DNA from: CASQEL01 sp036655975 | GTDB lineage: Bacteria; Desulfobacterota; Desulfovibrionia; Desulfovibrionales; Desulfovibrionaceae | Assembly: GCA_036655975.1 (NCBI GenBank) | Contig: JAVVPD010000102.1 | Span: 1 to 7,285, forward strand | Direction of reading: 5' to 3' | DNA: 7,285 nt | Part shown: positions 1-5,732 of the stretch, one piece after another | Position numbering within the stretch: the first letter of the stretch is position 1 | Layout: each line of letters opens with the position of its first letter | Translations under genes and position numbers: made by a program | Notes under the pieces: generated by a model | Databases searched by the model: none | Seen by the model: only the letters and a program-made list of their open reading frames with translations | What the model was told of the DNA's origin: nothing

Positions 1-1
1 C

Positions 2-55
2 GGCGTGGCTCTGCGGGTGATGAACATCAGCAAGACGAACATTTATCGTAAGTAA
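2..55 (+). CDS. C-terminal end of an upstream gene, probably a Fis-type HTH transcriptional regulator (partial)
   Basis: An open frame runs in from the left edge and stops at TAA 53-55, giving a 17-residue C-terminus that ends in NISKTNIYRK. This matches the usual ending of the Fis-like helix-turn-helix (a Leu/Met-x-Ile-Ser-[KR]-[ST]-x-[LI]-Y-[RK]-K recognition helix) that closes many sigma-54 activators and related regulators. The ending of the activator at 5722-7101 (GISKSLLQYKLKKYG) is similar. Only the tail is visible, so the protein could be any Fis-HTH regulator, and a chance in-frame stretch cannot be excluded. A GC-rich hairpin starts 9 nt after the stop codon. Confidence 0.55.
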   Translation, partial: GVALRVMNISKTNIYRK

Positions 56-63
56 TTGTCCCT

Positions 64-92
64 GCGGGAGGCACCCTATGGTGACCTCCCGC
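64..92 (+). terminator. GC-rich stem-loop after the upstream gene (weak terminator or leader hairpin)
   Basis: Bases 64-75 pair with 80-92 (12 pairs, A84 bulged) around a 4-base CTAT loop. The position, 9 nt after the stop at 53-55, fits an intrinsic terminator of the upstream gene. However, only a short mixed tract (TTCTTACT) follows instead of a T-run, so termination is probably weak or Rho-assisted. The same 3' arm can pair with a downstream segment instead; see the entry at 64-110. Confidence 0.45.
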
Positions 93-110
93 TTCTTACT
101 GGAGGCCACC
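64..110 (+). promoter_or_regulatory. Candidate RNA switch: duplicated SD/start cassette with two mutually exclusive hairpins
   Basis: Segment A (64-75) contains GGAGGCACC and segment C (101-110) contains the near-copy GGAGGCCACC. Segment B between them (80-92, GGTGACCTCCCGC) is complementary to both. A:B hides the first Shine-Dalgarno (66-71) and puts the ATG at 78 in the loop, leaving the second SD (101-105) free for the ATG at 111. B:C (80-83 with 107-110, and 85-89 with 101-105, one A-C mismatch, 11-nt loop) hides the second SD right up to that ATG. The pairings are read directly from the sequence; a regulatory role is inference. Confidence 0.4.
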
Positions 111-416
111 ATGAGCGAGTATCATTTTGATTTGTATTCAAAAATTGTAAGCTTTTGCGCCAATGTGGCGGTGCTCGGCGCGGTCACTCTGAGTATGTAC
201 ATGGCTTCCTTTCAACCGGAAACCCACCTCAGCGGATTTTGCACATGGTTTTTTGTCTTGCTGGTTCCCATTTTGGGGATAACGTGGTTTGGCAAGCGCT
301 TGTTGCGTAAACGCTACGGGAAAGATCCGCATGAGGATGATGACCAAGAAGCTAACCCTTGCAGCGTGAAGCCCCGCCGAGGCTTAACGGGTATCCGCCT
401 TGCTGAAAAAATGTAA
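111..416 (+). CDS. Small two-helix inner-membrane protein, function unknown
   Basis: This encodes a 101-residue protein that I do not recognise. It has a short polar N-terminus, a hydrophobic helix at about residues 13-33, a second at about 42-60, then a basic stretch (GKRLLRKRYGK, 61-71) followed by an acidic patch (HEDDDQE, 74-80) and a basic tail. The positive charges after helix 2 suggest both termini lie in the cytoplasm with a very short periplasmic turn. I prefer the ATG at 111 because GGAGG at 101-105 sits 5 nt upstream and the first helix follows cleanly. The in-frame ATG at 78 also has a good SD (66-71) and would add 11 residues (MVTSRFLLEAT); choosing between them is uncertain. The gene stands alone between hairpins at 64-92 and 451-474, so it is probably transcribed separately from the downstream run. 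Confidence 0.65.
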   Translation: MSEYHFDLYSKIVSFCANVAVLGAVTLSMYMASFQPETHLSGFCTWFFVLLVPILGITWFGKRLLRKRYGKDPHEDDDQEANPCSVKPRRGLTGIRLAEKM

Positions 417-442
417 AATATGTGGGCCAGCCTGCATATTTT
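415..442 (+). other. Stem-loop overlapping the stop codon of the small membrane gene
   Basis: AAAATATG (415-422) pairs with CATATTTT (435-442). The stem extends inward through two G-T pairs and two G-C pairs (423-426 with 431-434) to a 4-base CCAG loop. The 5' arm includes the last two bases of the TAA stop at 414-416. The 3' arm ends in TTTT but is followed by GGG, so it is at best a weak terminator. It may act with the strong terminator 9 nt further on or protect the 3' end of the transcript. Confidence 0.45.
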
Positions 443-450
443 GGGATTGT

Positions 451-474
451 AAAAACGCCTTCGGGCGTTTTTTT
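451..474 (+). terminator. Strong intrinsic terminator with TTCG tetraloop
   Basis: AAAAACGCC (451-459) pairs with GGCGTTTTT (464-472) around a TTCG loop, and the T-run continues to 474. This is a classic Rho-independent terminator ending the small membrane gene. The A-run on the 5' side means it could also work for transcription on the - strand. It isolates the downstream seven-gene run from upstream transcription, so that run should have its own promoter after about 475. Confidence 0.9.
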
Positions 475-510
475 CGCGTGTTCCAGCGCGTGGTGTCCGC
501 ATCCTTCCGT

Positions 511-550
511 GTTCTTAAGTCTTGCAAGAACGAGCGCAAGCCCCTATGGT
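511..550 (+). promoter_or_regulatory. Candidate promoter with overlapping inverted repeats ahead of the seven-gene run
   Basis: After the terminator, the 82-nt stretch 475-556 is the only clear place for the promoter of the downstream genes. TTGCAA (522-527) and TATGGT (545-550) are spaced 17 nt apart, and each matches 4 of 6 consensus bases of a sigma-70-type promoter. Overlapping the first box are a perfect 10-bp palindrome TCTTGCAAGA (520-529) and a wider repeat GTTCTT (511-516) / AAGAAC (526-531), plausible operator sites. CTTGC (521-525) can also pair with GCAAG at 536-540. No sigma-54 GG/GC pair at 12-nt spacing was seen. The promoter match is weak. Confidence 0.3.
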
Positions 551-556
551 GAAGTC

Positions 557-1426
557 ATGAATAGCGCAGCATCGGTACCGACAATACATCTTGAAGCGAG
601 TCAGAAGGCCTACAGTTTTTATAAGCTGTCTGGCTGGATAGCCATGGTCGTGTTTTTGGCAGGGTTTGCCATTCTGGTCGACGGATTAGCCGCAGAAATG
701 CGCCGTGGGCCTAACCGGCTCGACGTGACCGCCAACAGCGAAACCGCATTGTCCGGCCCCATTCCGGTGAAAAAGGCGGAATTGGAAGATTTTTACGTGC
801 AGGGCGATGCCCCAGACGGACAAGTAAAGCTGATTCTGGACGATTTTTTTGCCAGTTATTGGTTTGGTAGCGGCATGTGGCGCGGTCGTCTGGTGGTGGG
901 GGACAATCCCGGTCTTGGTGAATATCCCTTTACCATTGAATTTAAAGATGCGCCCGCACGCTCCGCCCAGCAATATCGGGTGGTGGTTTGGCCGAATATG
1001 ACCGCCTTGCGCGAAGGTTCGCAATCTTGGGTTATGCGCCATCTGGATTGGAATCCTTTCGGTCTGGCCGCCATTGTCATTCCGTGCGCCTTGGTGCTCG
1101 GCCTATTCAATTTTTTGTTGGGGCGTCATTGGGCGCATTCTTTAGCCGCCCACGGCTACGGGGAAGTGTTTAAAACCATCCGCGCTAAGGACAGCCCCAT
1201 TATGGAAGTGTCCTTTGGTATGGGCGAGCAGCAAGGCATACACCTCGGTCAATACTGCTATTTTTATGCACCAGACGGCGTGTATGCCGATGAAGGTGCC
1301 GTGGTGATGGTGGAAAAAGGGCATTCGGCGGTGAATCTGGACAAGGATACGAAGGTGACTTCGGGCCATGTGGTGTATCCTGTACGGGAGGCCTGCCCCG
1401 CTGCAAAAAGTGAGGAAAGCGCATGA
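557..1426 (+). CDS. Membrane protein with periplasmic domain and cytoplasmic tail, function unknown
   Basis: This encodes a 289-residue protein that I do not recognise. A polar N-terminus is followed by a transmembrane helix at about 25-44 (IAMVVFLAGFAILVDGLA), a roughly 120-residue region at 45-166 expected to be periplasmic, and a second helix at about 168-188 (FGLAAIVIPCALVLGLFNFL). The rest is a roughly 100-residue, beta-looking C-terminal domain that should be cytoplasmic. No kinase, HAMP, PAS or GGDEF motif is visible. The ATG at 557 is chosen because the frame upstream (from GTG 422) would run through the terminator at 451-474. Its SD is poor (GGTGAAG, only 2 nt before the start). The stop overlaps the next gene's start as ATGA (1423-1426), so the protein is probably made in step with the receiver protein and may be its sensor or target. 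That link is inference. Confidence 0.75.
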   Translation: MNSAASVPTIHLEASQKAYSFYKLSGWIAMVVFLAGFAILVDGLAAEMRRGPNRLDVTANSETALSGPIPVKKAELEDFYVQGDAPDGQVKLILDDFFASYWFGSGMWRGRLVVGDNPGLGEYPFTIEFKDAPARSAQQYRVVVWPNMTALREGSQSWVMRHLDWNPFGLAAIVIPCALVLGLFNFLLGRHWAHSLAAHGYGEVFKTIRAKDSPIMEVSFGMGEQQGIHLGQYCYFYAPDGVYADEGAVVMVEKGHSAVNLDKDTKVTSGHVVYPVREACPAAKSEESA

Positions 1427-1827
1427 CAGATGACGTGTTGCATGCCTGTCAGGTATTACTGGCAGACGATGAAGACGGCTTTCGTGAGGCTTTAGCGCGC
1501 CGCTTGCGCCACAGAGGGGTGCCCGTGGCCGAAGTTTCCAGTGGACAGGCCGTTTTGGACTGGTTTGCCACCGGAAACGACGCGCATATGGTACTTTTGG
1601 ATATAAAATTGGGTGATATGGACGGTCGTGATGTGCTACGCGCGCTCATGCAGCGTGAAATACCCCCCGCAGTTATTATTTTGTCGGGGCATGCGTACAC
1701 GGATATTGCGCTCGAGGCCATGCAGGCGGGGGCCAGCGATTATTTGCTCAAACCCTGCCCCATGGACGACTTGTTGGAACGGATGGAAAATGCCTTTGAC
1801 AGGCTGATGGAAAGACGGAATGCTTAA
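1423..1827 (+). CDS. Receiver-only (CheY-like) response regulator
   Basis: This 134-residue protein is one receiver domain with no output domain. The acidic pocket is D15-D16 (LLADDED), the predicted phospho-acceptor is D60 (VLLDIKLGDMDG), the conserved Ser/Thr is S88 (ILSGH), the aromatic switch position is Y107 and the conserved lysine is K110 (YLLKP). All residues needed for phosphorylation are therefore present. Such single-domain regulators usually act by binding a partner protein or by passing phosphate on in a phosphorelay. It overlaps the membrane-protein gene by 4 nt (ATGA) and the ychJ-family gene by 8 nt, so coupled translation is likely. No kinase is adjacent; the nearest is at 4182-5732 in the same run and may be its phosphodonor (inference). 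Confidence 0.93.
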   Translation: MTDDVLHACQVLLADDEDGFREALARRLRHRGVPVAEVSSGQAVLDWFATGNDAHMVLLDIKLGDMDGRDVLRALMQREIPPAVIILSGHAYTDIALEAMQAGASDYLLKPCPMDDLLERMENAFDRLMERRNA

Positions 1828-2326
1828 GAATACATGTCCTTGTGGCAGCCCTTTGCCCTATGAAGATTGTTGCGCCCCCTATATTAGTGGGCAAAAACAC
1901 GCCCCCACCGTGGAAACGCTGGTGCGCTCACGCTACACAGCCTTTTGTTTGCACGAATTCGCCTATTTGGTGGAAACCACGCATCCCGATTTTCGGGAAG
2001 ATTTGAGCGTGGAAACTATTGCTGAAGGGACAGAGCGTGTCAAATGGCTACGTTTGGATTTGGGCGAAAGTTCTGTTTCTCAAAGGGAGAATGGTGAGGA
2101 ATTCGAGCAAATTTCCTTTGCCGCCTATTACGAGCAGGACGGAGTGCCGCACCAGCTTTCAGAAACCAGCTTTTTTAAGCGCGAAGACGACCGTCTGTAT
2201 TATGTTGACGGCGTGACCCATAAGCCCAGCGCCTATAAACGCACTACGCCGAAGTGCGGACGTAATGACCCTTGCCCTTGCGGGAGTGGCAAGAAGTATA
2301 AAAAATGTTGCGGTGCAACAGCCTAA
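1820..2326 (+). CDS. ychJ: YchJ-family (UPF0225) protein with SEC-C motifs at both ends
   Basis: This 168-residue protein has an N-terminal Cys cluster (CPCGS with C6 and C8, then C17-C18), a central NTF2-like region (about 30-140) and a C-terminal SEC-C motif (GRNDPCPCGSGKKYKKCC, residues 147-164; C152, C154, C163, C164). This is the layout of the YchJ family; E. coli YchJ is slightly shorter. The SEC-C motif, named after the SecA C-terminus, binds zinc. The family's cellular role is not established. The start ATG at 1820 lies inside the end of the receiver gene (8-nt overlap) with a modest purine-rich SD around 1809-1814. It sits between a signalling protein and another Cys-rich protein, but its presence here does not by itself show a shared function. 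Confidence 0.92.
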   Translation: MLKNTCPCGSPLPYEDCCAPYISGQKHAPTVETLVRSRYTAFCLHEFAYLVETTHPDFREDLSVETIAEGTERVKWLRLDLGESSVSQRENGEEFEQISFAAYYEQDGVPHQLSETSFFKREDDRLYYVDGVTHKPSAYKRTTPKCGRNDPCPCGSGKKYKKCCGATA

Positions 2327-2341
2327 GTGCGGGAAAAGCAC

Positions 2342-2797
2342 ATGGCGCGATTGTCGATTACGCAGGTGGTGCGGCACTTTTGTCTGGAATGTCAGGGGAA
2401 TTCTTCTGCCGCAGTGCGTGAATGTTGTGATGAATGCTGCGCCCTGTGGCCCCATCGGGTGCTCGACAGTTCCAAAATGCATGCGGCAGGCCCTGCCCCT
2501 GAAGGTGCGGGCTTGGAACAGTCCCCCGCTGGGGGGGAGGCCCGGGGGCTGAAAATAGATCTGCTGTCACGTCCTTCGCTGAACCATGCCGAAAGGGAAG
2601 CCGCGCGTCGGGTGCTGCTGCGGGCGGTGCGACGGCAATGTATGAGCTGCGCCGCCTCCCGTGCTGAGGTACGGGCCTGCGCCGCTCGGGAAAGCTGCGG
2701 CCTGTGGTCCTACCGTTTCGGGGTGCGCCCAGAAACCTATCGGGCGGTACGGCAGCGTTTTTTGCGTCCTAAAAATCTTTCGTTGTTTACCATGTAG
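2342..2797 (+). CDS. Double Cys4-motif protein, probably zinc-binding, function unknown
   Basis: This 151-residue basic protein carries two copies of one Cys motif. Copy 1 is C14-x2-C17, then VR-x-C28 and C33-x-LWPHR. Copy 2 is C100-x2-C103, then VR-x-C113 and C119-x-LWSYR. Copy 1 has extra cysteines at C29 and C32. A Gly/Ala/Pro/Ser-rich linker (about 42-75) separates them, and residues 80-98 and 127-142 look helical and Arg-rich. The pattern suggests two zinc-ribbon-like units, possibly contacting nucleic acid or protein; the metal and role are inferred. The ATG at 2342 is chosen because GGGA (2331-2334) lies about 7 nt before it. The alternative GTG at 2327, directly after the ychJ stop, has no SD. 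Single-copy versions of the motif occur in Desulfovibrio and phage-related proteins as far as I recall. Confidence 0.72.
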   Translation: MARLSITQVVRHFCLECQGNSSAAVRECCDECCALWPHRVLDSSKMHAAGPAPEGAGLEQSPAGGEARGLKIDLLSRPSLNHAEREAARRVLLRAVRRQCMSCAASRAEVRACAARESCGLWSYRFGVRPETYRAVRQRFLRPKNLSLFTM

Positions 2798-2817
2798 ATC
2801 AGACACAGGAGGCAGCT

Positions 2818-4158
2818 ATGGGCAATGTACTGGAATGGTCGCGGGCCGTCACCGGACGCCTTACAGACGCGGGCATCGCCCTGCATCGGGCGCAATATGA
2901 AGTTCTTGGCCAGCGCCTTGGCAAGGAATTGCAGGCGGGCGAGCTGCCTTTTTTGACCCTCAGCTACCGCCAGCGTTTGGAAGAACAATTGCTGGCCCTG
3001 ACGCCTTCTCTCAGAAAATTCAAGCATATGCTGGTGCTGGGCATCGGCGGTTCTGCCCTTGGCACGCGGGCCTTGCAACACGCGTTCGCCCCCGCGCAAA
3101 ACGGCCCTAATTATCAAGGACCTTGCCTGTGGATTGCCGATAATGTGTGCGCCAGCACCTTTGAAGCGTGGCTCTCCGCCCTTAGCCCCGCTGAAACCGT
3201 GGTGGTGACCATCAGTAAATCCGGCGGAACCATCGAAACCCTCGCCCAGTATTTCCTGGTGCGGGAGTGGTTGCAAGCCGCCTTGGGCACACAATGGAAC
3301 GCCCACATGGTGGTTGTCACCGACGCTCGTCAGGGTTTTTTGCGTCAGGAAGCCAGCGCACACCACTTAGCCTCTCTTGAAGTGCCGGATTTTCTTGGCG
3401 GGCGTTATTCCGCCCTGTCCGCCGTGGGCCTTGTGCCCGCCGCTTTTCTTGGCATTGATTGGCAAGGCCTGCTGGACGGCGCGGCCTCTGTGGCGAAGCC
3501 CCTTGTCGACAATCCCGCCAGTCTTAAAAACCATCCTTCCTATCATCTGGCCTGTTGGTGCCACGGCCTTGAACAGGCGCACTATAGTCAGTTGATTTTC
3601 TTTTCCTATATCCCCATGTGGGCTACTTTCGGGCCGTGGTTTGCCCAATTGTGGGCGGAAAGTCTGGGTAAGGACGGCAAGGGCACCATGCCCCTGCCCG
3701 CTACCGGCGTTACCGATCAGCATTCCATCAACCAAATGTTCCTTGACGGCCCGCGTGACAAGGCTTGCCTGTTCCTGACCTGCCCCCATTTGCCTCAGGG
3801 CCGGGTTTTTCCCAATTCTTTGCCCGAGCAATGGTCGTGGCTAAGGGGCAAAGCCTTTGGCGCGCTGCTTGAAGCCGAAGGCTTGGGAACACGTATGGCT
3901 TTGGCGAAAACCCAGACCCCGCTGGTGAATATTGACATGGGCGGCATCACCCCCTTTGACGCTGGGGCCATGATGCTGATGCTTGAAGCTACCACGGTGT
4001 TTACCGGCTGGCTTATGGGCATTAATCCCTTGGATCAACCCGCCGTTGAACTGGGCAAGCGCCTTGCGAACACCCGCCTTGGTGCTTTGGGATACCCTGA
4101 AGAAGCGCAAGACTTACAACAATTTTTACGTGTTCCGGACGAAAGAGAACAGTTTTAA
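2818..4158 (+). CDS. pgi: Glucose-6-phosphate isomerase
   Basis: This 446-residue protein interconverts glucose 6-phosphate and fructose 6-phosphate in glycolysis/gluconeogenesis in the cytoplasm. The length matches the short bacterial PGI form (about 450 residues). Visible motifs in order are GIGGSALG (75-82); the phosphate-binding SKSGGTIET (133-141); GGRYSALSAVG (194-204); WAESLGKDGKG with the probable catalytic base E281; TDQHS with H302; and the signature DQPAVELGK (406-414), ending in catalytic-site K414. Two positions differ from the common short-form pattern: SKSGG for SKSGT and DQPAVE for DQPGVE. The ATG at 2818 is preceded by an excellent SD, AGGAGG (2807-2812), the strongest in the run, suggesting high translation. 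It lies 20 nt after the double-Cys4 gene and 23 nt before the kinase gene. A catalytic enzyme embedded in signalling genes suggests a sugar-phosphate or polyglucose link. Confidence 0.97.
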   Translation: MGNVLEWSRAVTGRLTDAGIALHRAQYEVLGQRLGKELQAGELPFLTLSYRQRLEEQLLALTPSLRKFKHMLVLGIGGSALGTRALQHAFAPAQNGPNYQGPCLWIADNVCASTFEAWLSALSPAETVVVTISKSGGTIETLAQYFLVREWLQAALGTQWNAHMVVVTDARQGFLRQEASAHHLASLEVPDFLGGRYSALSAVGLVPAAFLGIDWQGLLDGAASVAKPLVDNPASLKNHPSYHLACWCHGLEQAHYSQLIFFSYIPMWATFGPWFAQLWAESLGKDGKGTMPLPATGVTDQHSINQMFLDGPRDKACLFLTCPHLPQGRVFPNSLPEQWSWLRGKAFGALLEAEGLGTRMALAKTQTPLVNIDMGGITPFDAGAMMLMLEATTVFTGWLMGINPLDQPAVELGKRLANTRLGALGYPEEAQDLQQFLRVPDEREQF

Positions 4159-4181
4159 TCTTAGCAAAGTTTTTGAAAACC

Positions 4182-5732
4182 ATGACTGAAAAAGTAACAA
4201 TTCCAGATTTACCTTTAAGCTATGCACGGACGCTGTCGTGGTTGTCGTTAGTGTTTATCTTGGTTACAAGTTTGGGCCTTTCGGTGTTGATTTCGAACAC
4301 GGCGCGGGAAACCTTGCTGACGAAGCAGCAAGAATTTGCCAAGGTATTGGCGGAAAATCTCAATCATCAGATTTATCGTCGATTTACCGTACCAACAGTC
4401 TTGGCCTATGGGCGAATTGCCTTGCGCCAGCCTGTGCAATACGATCGCCTTGATCAGGTGGTGCAGTCGGTTATTCACGGGCTGAAGGTAGAGCGCCTGC
4501 GTATTTATGATTATACGCGGCTTGTGGCGTATTCAACAGATACGGCTGACTTGGGGCGGGCGGGTCTCGCCCCGCCGGCTGTCGAAGAGGCTTTGCAGGG
4601 AGCAACGCCGAAGTTTGAAATTTTATCGACTATTCCCATGTGGCAGGCAGCTTTTCATGTGCCTTTGCCGGCGGGAACTTTTGTGTTGCGTACCCTCACA
4701 CCTCTGCGGGGCGACACCGAACGCCCGGAAACCGCCTCTCCTGTCATGGGGGTGCTAGAAATTACCCAAGATATTACCGACGACTACAAGTCGGTGTTGG
4801 CCTTTCAAGGTATTATTGTGGTTATGTGCTTATTGTCTTCAGCGGTATTGTTCACCTTGTTGTTGCTGTTGATCCGCCGTGCGGAATATGTGTTGGCAGA
4901 GCGCATGGCAAAAACCCGTGTTTTGGAAAATGAATTACACAGTAATGAAAAGCTTGCCAGCATGGGGCGGGTGGTGGCGAGCATTGCCCATGAGATTCGC
5001 AATCCCCTAGGAATCATACGCTCTAGCGCAGAATTATTGATGAAAAGGACAGACAGTGCGGATACCAGCACCAACCGCATTTTGGGGGCCATTTATGACG
5101 AATCGCGGCGCTTGAGCCAGACCGTCAACGACTTTTTGGATTACGCCCGTCCACGCCAGCCGCATCCTGAGGTGGTGGATGTGAACGTGCTGCTGGATCA
5201 GGCCTTGGCTTTTTTGGAGGGCGAGATGGCCCGCCACCAAGTGGCAATAGAGCGCGATACGCCGGAACATCTGTATGTTTTTGGTGATAAAGACTTGATA
5301 TATCGGGCATTATACAATGTATTTATTAACGGGCAGCAGGCCATGGACGGGCCGGGCTTGTTGACAATACGCGGTTTTCGGGCCGACGAAACGACGGTGG
5401 AAATAGACGTGCTGGATTCTGGGCCGGGTTTTGAACAGGATCTTTTGCCCAGCTTGCTTGATCCCTTTTTTACGACCAAGGACGACGGCACGGGTTTGGG
5501 TTTACCCATCGTGAACAGCATCATTAGCTCCCATGGAGGCCGACTGGTGTTGGAAAACGGCCCCGAGGGCGGCGCATTGGTGCGTATTTTTCTGCCCTGT
5601 GTGCCCGACGATCAGGCCCCCATTCCTCTTGTAGGGCCTCCATTGAAGTCCGAAACCACACCTGCGGTGACGGCAGATAACCCAGCGGCGCTGTCCGCGC
5701 CCACGCCTGCGGAGGATAGCCATGAGCGATAA
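4182..5732 (+). CDS. Membrane-bound sensor histidine kinase (NtrB/ZraS-like class)
   Basis: This 516-residue protein has one transmembrane helix at about 18-38, a periplasmic sensor region at about 39-206 whose YDYTRLVAYSTDTADLG stretch resembles Cache/PDC-type extracytoplasmic PAS-like domains, and a second helix at about 209-231. A short 30-residue linker follows with no HAMP or cytoplasmic PAS. The HisKA domain carries H270 in SIAHEIRNPLG. The ATP-binding domain has the N-box (N379 and N383), G1 DSGPGF (412-417), F-box DPFFTTK (427-433) and G2 GTGLGL (436-441). A Pro/Ala-rich tail (about 474-516) extends past the catalytic domain. It autophosphorylates H270 and should pass phosphate to D55 of the next gene's product, with which it overlaps by 11 nt. 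The start is uncertain: ATG 4182 or TTG 4173, in frame and 3 residues longer, neither with a good SD. Confidence 0.95.
   Translation: MTEKVTIPDLPLSYARTLSWLSLVFILVTSLGLSVLISNTARETLLTKQQEFAKVLAENLNHQIYRRFTVPTVLAYGRIALRQPVQYDRLDQVVQSVIHGLKVERLRIYDYTRLVAYSTDTADLGRAGLAPPAVEEALQGATPKFEILSTIPMWQAAFHVPLPAGTFVLRTLTPLRGDTERPETASPVMGVLEITQDITDDYKSVLAFQGIIVVMCLLSSAVLFTLLLLLIRRAEYVLAERMAKTRVLENELHSNEKLASMGRVVASIAHEIRNPLGIIRSSAELLMKRTDSADTSTNRILGAIYDESRRLSQTVNDFLDYARPRQPHPEVVDVNVLLDQALAFLEGEMARHQVAIERDTPEHLYVFGDKDLIYRALYNVFINGQQAMDGPGLLTIRGFRADETTVEIDVLDSGPGFEQDLLPSLLDPFFTTKDDGTGLGLPIVNSIISSHGGRLVLENGPEGGALVRIFLPCVPDDQAPIPLVGPPLKSETTPAVTADNPAALSAPTPAEDSHER
5711..5715 (+). promoter_or_regulatory. Shine-Dalgarno of the sigma-54 response regulator inside the kinase gene
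   Basis: GGAGG sits 6 nt before the ATG at 5722, inside the last codons of the kinase gene. It fixes the regulator's start and shows that the 11-nt overlap is real rather than a mis-called start. It also gives the regulator its own strong initiation site, so it need not depend only on coupled translation. Confidence 0.8.

Noticed and set aside
422..556. Extension of the 289-aa membrane protein back to GTG 422
   Set aside because: It would put the start before and translate through the strong terminator at 451-474, has no SD, and adds 45 residues unlike a signal or domain. ATG 557 is preferred.
2737..3366. Long open frame on the - strand (209 codons)
   Set aside because: It lies over the 5' half of pgi, has no recognisable motif or SD, and is explained by the codon bias of the + strand gene. 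The - strand frame at 3367-3831 is rejected for the same reason.
4131..4180. Terminator between pgi and the kinase gene
   Set aside because: TGTTC/GAACA and GTTTT/AAAAC repeats exist but form only short AT-rich stems without a following T-run.
4131..4181. Internal promoter before the kinase gene (TTTAAT at 4154-4159)
   Set aside because: The -10-like box is fair, but the base stretch 17 nt upstream (TGTTCC) does not resemble a -35 box, and no sigma-54 GG/GC pattern is present.
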